From assembly GCA_001643675.2 (NCBI GenBank), contig LSRY02000034.1, forward strand, positions 310,001 through 374,000: a stretch of 64,000 bases of DNA. Reading direction: 5' to 3'. Numbering within the stretch: position 1 is the first letter of the stretch; every line of letters begins with the position of its first letter. Source of the DNA: Monocercomonoides exilis (lineage: Eukaryota > Preaxostyla > Oxymonadida > Polymastigidae). Below the pieces are notes generated by a model that was not told the DNA's origin, did no database searches, and saw only the letters and a program-made list of their open reading frames with translations. Below, one piece after another: positions 57,856 through 64,000 of this stretch. The translations under genes and the position numbers were made by a program.

Positions 57856-57950
57856 TCTCATTTTCACGAAAAACCTGTAAATATGAGGGAGATTTCTTGT
57901 TCATGTAACTTCAATGATAAACTGGTTTGAAATTCAAGCTATTATTACTA

Positions 57951-58192
57951 TGATCACATTTTTTGAAACAAAGATTTCTGTTCAAAAAATTCTCTTGAAT
58001 ATTAACCAATGATTATTGAACTGTGAAAGGCTTTTAAAAGACATTTTTAATTTTTATTCCTTTTGATCATTTGATTTCAAAAACAATTATCAAAGTTTTT
58101 CTCTTTTGTATCAGAAATTTCTTTCAAAATACATACAATCTATGAAAAATTAACACCCTGAAAAAAGATATGATTCCAGGAAAAATTACCCA
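57951..58192. mobile_element. MITE of the TGGGTGATT family, diverged
   Basis: A weak left end (TGATCACATTTTTTGAAAC) and a good right end (CACCCTGAAAAAAGATATGATTCCAGGAAAAATTACCCA followed by TA). The interior matches the family (TTCTCTTGAATATTAACCAATG). It lies just upstream of the Tc1-like transposase gene. Confidence 0.6.
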
Positions 58193-58289
58193 TATACGGA
58201 GCAAATCCTGCAAAAACATTTATGAATTTTTTGTAATTTTTAAAAAATGTTAATAAACATTACGAACCAATGAATTCAAATTTTTAAAA

Positions 58290-59940
58290 AAACGAAAAAA
58301 AAAATCAAGAATTACAAGAAATGGTGAAAAATCTTCTTTGCATCATTCATCCGACAAAATAAATTCAAAATTGAAAAGAGCATCCGAAGAATTAAACGAA
58401 ATTATCGAAGAAAAATCAAAGGAAATTCCTCCTGCTGAAGAACACATTCCTGAGACCGAACAAGCTGAACAGTTACCGTTGCTACAATGCGAGACAAATA
58501 TGGCAAAAAGAAAAAGAGGACGACCTAAAAAGATTATTGAAATAAAGGAAGAAAAGAAAAAAAGGAAACAATATGTTCAACTATCCGAAAACGTTCGAGA
58601 ATTGTTAAAAAAGGATTACAGAGATGGAAAAACTTTGGAAGATCTATCAAGGAAATACAATATTAGCATTTCTACAGCTTCAGTTATCGCACGAGAAGAA
58701 AAGCCGCCAAAGCCACGAGGAGGAAAGGTTTACGAAAAGATTACAAATGAGGCATCAAATAAAATGGCTGAAATAATCCTGAGGAATCCTACAGTTACTT
58801 CCAAAGAATTAGCAGATTCAGTGGGTGGTTTGTGCAAATCAAAGCCAACTGATACTACAATTTGTCACAATTTGAAATCGGATTAAATGATTGATCATGG
58901 ATGCCCTGTTTTCTCTGTGAAAAGGTTACGGAAATACTAAAATGCAAGAGCTGATGAGAAAACATTAAATCAAAGAAAAGAATATGTCAGAAAATACATA
59001 CATCATCAAATGGAAGGAAGAACGTTCGTTCACATTGATGAGACTGGATTCAATACCTTGGAACTGAGAACAGAAGGTCGCTCTCCTGTTGGAAAACGAT
59101 GTATTCAATACAGAGAAAAAGCTAAAATAGAAACAGTCACCGCAATTACAGCTATCAGTGAGCTATCTGGAATTGAGCATGTTACATTTGTGGAAGGAAG
59201 TGTTAATGATCAATGCTTTCGAGTGTTTTTATTGTCATTAATGAAGAAACTTCAATCACATGGAAAAGAATCATTCCTATTGGTTATGGATAATGTGGGG
59301 CTGCATAAAACAGAGGCAGTGATTAATCTGATCACTTCAAAGAACTACGGCATCTTATACACTGCACCAAATAGTTGCGAATTAAATCCTATTGAATATG
59401 TGTTTGGGATGTGGAAAGCTCGACTGAAGATCCCTTCCACTATAAAAAATAGCAAGAAATTAATAGAGCATCTGAATAAATCGTTGGAAGATATCACTCG
59501 GATGAACGTTTAAAAATGCATCAACATGGTGCAATTCAATTAACTTCCTTTAGCACAGCAAGGGAAAGATCTCAGTGATTCGTACAAAAGTTCTCAAGCG
59601 AAGTGGAAAGAATTGCACATTGAAGAAATAGCGCCTGAAAGTGAAGATGTACAAATAGTGCTATGTTCCTCTGCTTCCACTTTTGCTTCAGCTTCTTCTT
59701 TATTTGTTATTTCTTCGAGATTTTATTGGCAATTTCATGAAAATTAATATCCAAATTCATTGCAAGCATAAGAATCATTTTCTCTGTTGATCTAAATTCC
59801 AGAAACAAACTCTTTTCATCAATCATCACAAGATCTCAAAAATGAATATAATTTTCTATTTTATCAATTGAAAAAATATATCAACTTTTTCAAAATAGGT
59901 TTGTCTTTAATATTGTTTTCTAACCAGAACCTGATTTGAA
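58290..59940 (+). CDS. IS630/Tc1-like DDE_3 transposase
   Basis: One plus frame, free of TGA, to a TGA near 59938, with about seven TAA (58884 onward) at Gln-like sites. It has an AT-hook-like KRKRGRPKK, an HTH (DLSRKYNISISTASVIAREE), RNPTVTSKELADSVGG, KRLRKYQNARADEKTLNQRK, HIDETGFN (first Asp), FLLVMDNVGLHKTEAVINLI (second Asp) and PNSCELNPIEYVFGMWKA (Glu, D-D-E). The tail after 59513 is Ser/Gln-rich. No ATG is clear at the 5' end; TTG 58338 opens the listed frame, so an upstream exon is possible. This is the most intact transposase here. The TA-flanked MITEs around it would suit a Tc1-type enzyme, but no complete TIR pair encloses it. Confidence 0.8.
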
Positions 59941-60342
59941 AATGCAAATGTTTGTTTTCCATTTCAATTTTTATTTTCAACATCACAATTTGAAAGATAA
60001 AAAAATAATTAAATAAAATTTTAAATCACAAATAATCATTAATTTCAAAATTCATAATAAAATGGAAAAACATGAAATAATTATTATTCCATCAATTTGT
60101 GTTGTTATCTTTGAAATAAAACTGATATTTGAATAGTTGAAAATTATCAATTTTTTTTTTAGTTTTTCCACTCTTTTTGAGGCATTTTTTTTTATTTTTT
60201 TATTAGTCACTTAAGCTATTGTTTGAGATATTATAAACATTAAGTTTTCATAACACTTCAATGTCAAAATTCAAAGTTCATAAACAAATACACAAAACAA
60301 AAAATCAAAATATAATATAAATCTTCAATGTTCTTTTTTCGT
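59941..60342. other. AT-rich spacer, no gene seen
   Basis: Nothing supported. Confidence 0.4.
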
Positions 60343-60652
60343 GTGTGTAATTATATAATAAATCAAATTTTTTAATCATAATTTTCGGTTCAAATAAGGA
60401 TGACTATTTTTGAATACATATTTTTTCTTTAAAAATTTTCTATTAAAAATTATCCCCTGAATATTAACAAAAGAACATAGAAAAATGAAAAGGCTTATCA
60501 GAGTCATTTACATCCTTATTTGTGAAAAACATTTTTTAAATATAACTTATGAAATGTATTTATTATTTGAATTAAAAACATATTCTTAAAGAAAAAAATT
60601 GTTTAAAATATCTTCACCAAAAAAAAGTTTCGATTTCAAAATAAATCACCAA
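60343..60652. mobile_element. Nested, decayed MITEs
   Basis: A left end (GTGTGTAATTATATAATAAATC...ATAATTTTCGGTTCAA) is interrupted near 60397 by a second family left end (AGGATGACTATTTTTGAATACATA). A shared degraded right end (CACCAAAAAAAAGTTTCGATTTCAAAATAAATCACC) finishes near 60652. Confidence 0.5.
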
Positions 60653-63025
60653 AATTTAAATAAAAAATTGAATTAGTGTTTTTTAAACGAATAAACTAAA
60701 AGTTTGTGAAAGATAATCACCAAATTAACAAATGTTTTTTTTTTTCAAAATCAAAAAGGAAATGGACTATGAAGGAAGATGAAAAACTAAGGTGACAAAT
60801 CACAAATGGATCTTCATTCAAGGAAGCAAGTTAATCTCTTGATAGGAGATTTGACAATTGCTATTGATACAGAATCAGAAACATACAAAAAAACAGAAAA
60901 ATCCCAATTAAAAAATGACGTTCACAAAATATGAAAAATTCAAATCATAACATCACGATTTCACACAATCGAATAAATTTGGTTAATGTTCACTCCAGAT
61001 TTTTTTATTTCAATTCACTCATAAGCTGTTTTGGCTTAATCGCCTTTCTACACGTCACATGTTTTTTTGTGTGCAATATCACCTTTTCATTTGAAATTTT
61101 AATTGTCTTTAAGTTTTAGTAGTTTTTCACATTCACAACGAATTTTATTTTGATAGATATAAATATTAATAATAAATTTGAAAATTTTCTTTTCATGGGC
61201 ATGAGTTTTTTTAAAAAATAATTATTATGTCTGGGCAAAAAATTTTTTCGATATCACCATAAATAGTTAATCTTTCCGTTTTCAGCATTTCGGGTCTTAA
61301 AAATTTCACCATGTTTTCCGATAAGCAAAAAAACTGATGGTTGTTGAACTTTTGTGATTTCCATATATTCATACTTTTATTATAACATACATGAATTTTG
61401 TGAAAAACTGTTTCTTATTCGTTGAGAATTTGAACGTTTATTAATGATGAAATAAAGTGATTCGAATATGAAGATTTATTTATAAAGATATCAATTAATA
61501 ACAATTTGAAACATTTTTGTAACATGATTTTTACTCAATAGAAAAAAACAATTGATATGTGTATTGTTTTGTAATAATAAGTTTGGATTCGGAGAATATG
61601 AAAAACCATATTTGATAGGAGTCGTTCATATATGGATTTTGATGACAACGATTTTCAAAAATTTCAGATGTCACAAATCGTTTTTATATGTTTTGGAAAA
61701 TTTCTTAATTCAAATAACATTTGATATATATGTTTAAACAATTAGTGAAGCCTGAATCACAATTCAAAAAGAATTGAAGCAATATGAACAGTATGACATT
61801 GGAGTTAATCATTATTTATTAACTATTATTAATTTCATAAAAATGTTATTTGAAAATTTCGAAAAAAAATATCAATCAAATTTTTCTGATTTTTTTACTG
61901 GAAAGATTTTGTGATCTCCCCTTAATATTCACCAAAAGCAAAGGAGATATTTTGAGCTATCTCCTTCCGCTTTGCATATTCATCATTATTTTTTGCTGCA
62001 GACAGTGCTTGCACGCGTGCACTGTGGTTGGTTTGTTTCGTTTTTTATCTTTATGCATTTTTTTAACATTAAATTTTTCATCGAAAATTTCAGGTTTTTG
62101 TTGTGTAGTTAAATTCACAAAGCTAAGTTTGACATGATGAAGACAAAGAAAAGCAAATAACAATACGATAACGCTGTTTGAAAGAAAGAGAATTGCTGTA
62201 TATAGTGAAAAATGAGAGATTAATGAGAGAAAAAATTTTTCCAAATGTTACAAAGTCAACAGCACTCTGGCAAAATTTTGATTTTTTTATACTTCATAAA
62301 AGCGACAATTTGACGTGAAGATCAAGATGTGTGATTTTTTGGTTATAGAATTTTTTAACTTTTTTTTTTAATTTCAGTTTTCTTCCGTTCTGGAATAAAT
62401 TTTTTGTTGATATCGAAACAAAACAATTTATAGACAATAGATCCGTTGACATATGTATGTTTTTTTTGATTCTTTTCATGATTGATTTGAAAATCGTTGA
62501 ATCTTATTCTCACAAGAAAAATCTTTTTATTCAGAATAACATTCACATAGCCTTTCAAATTTTTATATTATTTTTATCAATTACAGCAATTGAAATCATG
62601 CTTGTGAAAATGTGAGAAGAAAAACTTTTTTCTTGTGAACGAAATTGATCCTTGAAAGTGCTTATTTTCTCATGTGAGTTATTCATGAAGGATATTACAA
62701 GAAAGGCTGTGTCTCACAAATCCAGAGAAGGAGAAAGGATAAGGAAAGACAGTTCAGAACCCCATGCTTTTGGCAGTTGTGCCTTTTCCAGCCTATAAAT
62801 GAAACTGGATAAACCATAAAAATACATATTCAAAGTTAAGCTTTCTTATAATATATTTTTATGCATTGTTCAACTTTTGTATTTTGTATATGATCACAAC
62901 TGTCATTTGAAGAAATTAGTTTGAATCTCAAACGAAATCTGTTGTTGTGAATTTTGGTAGAAAAAAATCCAGAAGGAAAAAAAAAAAGCATATCAACAAA
63001 GTGAATGAATGTAAACAAATATCAC
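60653..63025. other. AT-rich spacer, no gene seen
   Basis: Only short ORFs without motifs. I see no element ends with confidence. Confidence 0.35.
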
Positions 63026-63026
63026 A

Positions 63027-63872
63027 ATGTCAGAACAAATAAATTTCAGTTCAAGTGAAGAAAAAGAGAAAATAAAGATGAAGGTTTATACTGTCTTTTT
63101 CATTTGTTTGTAATAATTTTTTTTGATATTCTTAAATTTCGAACATAGCAAACAAGCCATTTTCACGGGAAATTTCTTCAGAAAATGATACAGATACCAT
63201 TCCTGGGATTGGGAGTGATATTCGTTTTTCTAATTATTTTATATGAAAATGAATTTTTCAAAATCAAAACTTTCCTAACATTGAATTAAAAACAAAAAGG
63301 TTGAAAGTTTACACGGTTTGGATGGATTCATAAGGAGAGAAGAAGTTTGTAAATGTTTGATGAATCTTCTTCCAGAACTCTTCCTTCCTTTGAAAAATCA
63401 CATACCAAAAAGAAATGAATTTCAACTGAAGAATATTTTCACATCTCAAAGAATTAACTGCCTTTCAATATCAAAACGAACGAGTGTATTCGAGAAAAGT
63501 CTTTATTCCGTTTTAACACCAAAAATCATTGGAAAATATGATTCGACTTTTTTGAAAAAAAAAGAAATCCAAAGATAAAATGAAAAAGTGAATAATATAA
63601 TAGGAAAAAGGAAAGAAACAAATAATGGAAGATAACACTTCAATCTCAAATTCAGAAAACTCTGACATTTTGAATGAAAGCGATGAGAGAAGTAATGATA
63701 TTCCCGAAGAAGAAGAAACAGACAATGAATATGATGAGGAGTTGAAAGATTATGATGAAAAAGTGGTAAAAAAAAACCTCGAAAATATCTGTGTTCCAAA
63801 AGAAATGCAAAAAGAAAATGACAGTTTTGTATATTTATTAATTGAAAATATAAAAGCATCCAATGATTTATA
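63027..63872 (+). CDS. Possible multi-exon gene cut by a TIR element
   Basis: ATG 63027 gives MSEQINFSSSEEKEKIKMK, then an apparent intron (GTTTAT...ACATAG, 63082-63149) and an exon (FSREISSENDTDTIPGIGSD), a second apparent intron ending AACAAAAAG near 63299, and GLDGFIRREEVCKCLMNLLP, TSVFEKSLYSVLTPKIIGK with TAA as Gln, and in another frame SNSENSDILNESDERSNDIP, EEEETDNEYDEELKDYDEKV and KENDSFVYLLIENIKASNDL. The last frame runs into a TIR at 63873 (TA then TGGGTG). Splice phases are not all resolved. Unknown function; it may itself be an element gene. Confidence 0.4.
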
Positions 63873-64000
63873 TGGGTGATTTTTTTTGAAATCATAACTT
63901 TTTTCGGGGTGTTGATTTTATAGAAATTTCATTGTTATTTGCTTAATAATTTCAAATAAATTTTGAATGTTTTCATATCGTTTCAAAAGCCAAAATATGA
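63873..64000. mobile_element. TIR-family end, copy B (runs off window)
   Basis: TGGGTGATTTTTTTTGAAATCATA after TA, then CTTTTTTCGGGGTGTTGAT. Matches 26240-26370 over its whole visible length. The rest is beyond the window. Confidence 0.8.

Overview
The window looks like nuclear DNA of a metamonad protist, most likely an oxymonad. It is AT-rich with short GT-AG introns (53, 58 and 104 nt are readable). It carries surface proteins of the cysteine-rich right-handed beta-helix type that are abundant in oxymonads such as Monocercomonoides, and it is full of eukaryotic DNA transposons. I see no bacterial operons, CRISPR array or rRNA. The organism is an inference; the elements are read from the sequence.

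Reading frames make most sense if TAA and TAG are sense codons for glutamine. The IS630/Tc1-like transposase at 58.3-59.9 kb runs with about seven in-frame TAA and no TGA. The long ORF at 35.1-37.7 kb, the pogo-like transposases, the beta-helix gene at 40.7-43.6 kb and many fragments behave the same way, usually ending at TGA. TAA/TAG=Gln is known in the oxymonad Streblomastix. In-frame TGA also occurs, three times exactly where a family-conserved Cys is expected. Many frameshifts vanish if one base is removed from an A or T run. Decay, sequencing error and a non-standard code must still be separated; the 1,895-codon ORF at 3.9-9.6 kb contains no TAR at all.

Layout. 0-14 kb: GC-richer, serine-rich coding tracts, dominated by a huge ORF with a retinoblastoma-like B pocket, followed by frameshifted coding remnants; a 409-bp-arm palindrome lies at 1.5-2.4 kb. 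14.6-25.3 kb: a pogo-like transposase split by a 9,152-bp insertion that has terminal inverted repeats and a TA duplication; the cargo includes degraded GC-rich genes and a beta-helix gene with a 4.36-kb GGTGAA hexamer array. 25-34.5 kb: transposon remnants (ISXO2-like, Tigger-like), small elements and microsatellites. 34.6-43.6 kb: the best gene block, with a coiled-coil exon, a DDE-like ORF, a ubiquitin-specific protease with introns and a beta-helix surface protein with signal peptide. 44-51.6 kb: degraded membrane and serine-rich genes. 52.4-53.9 kb: an inverted copy of 28.4-29.9 kb. 54-60 kb: ISXO2-like, Tigger-like and IS630/Tc1-like transposases. 60-64 kb: mostly AT-rich, ending in a small gene cut by another terminal repeat.

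Host functions that can be suggested are cell-cycle control (pocket protein), ubiquitin removal (USP) and cell-surface structure (beta-helix proteins). They do not form a pathway; the unifying theme is repeated nesting of TA-targeting elements in one another and in host genes.
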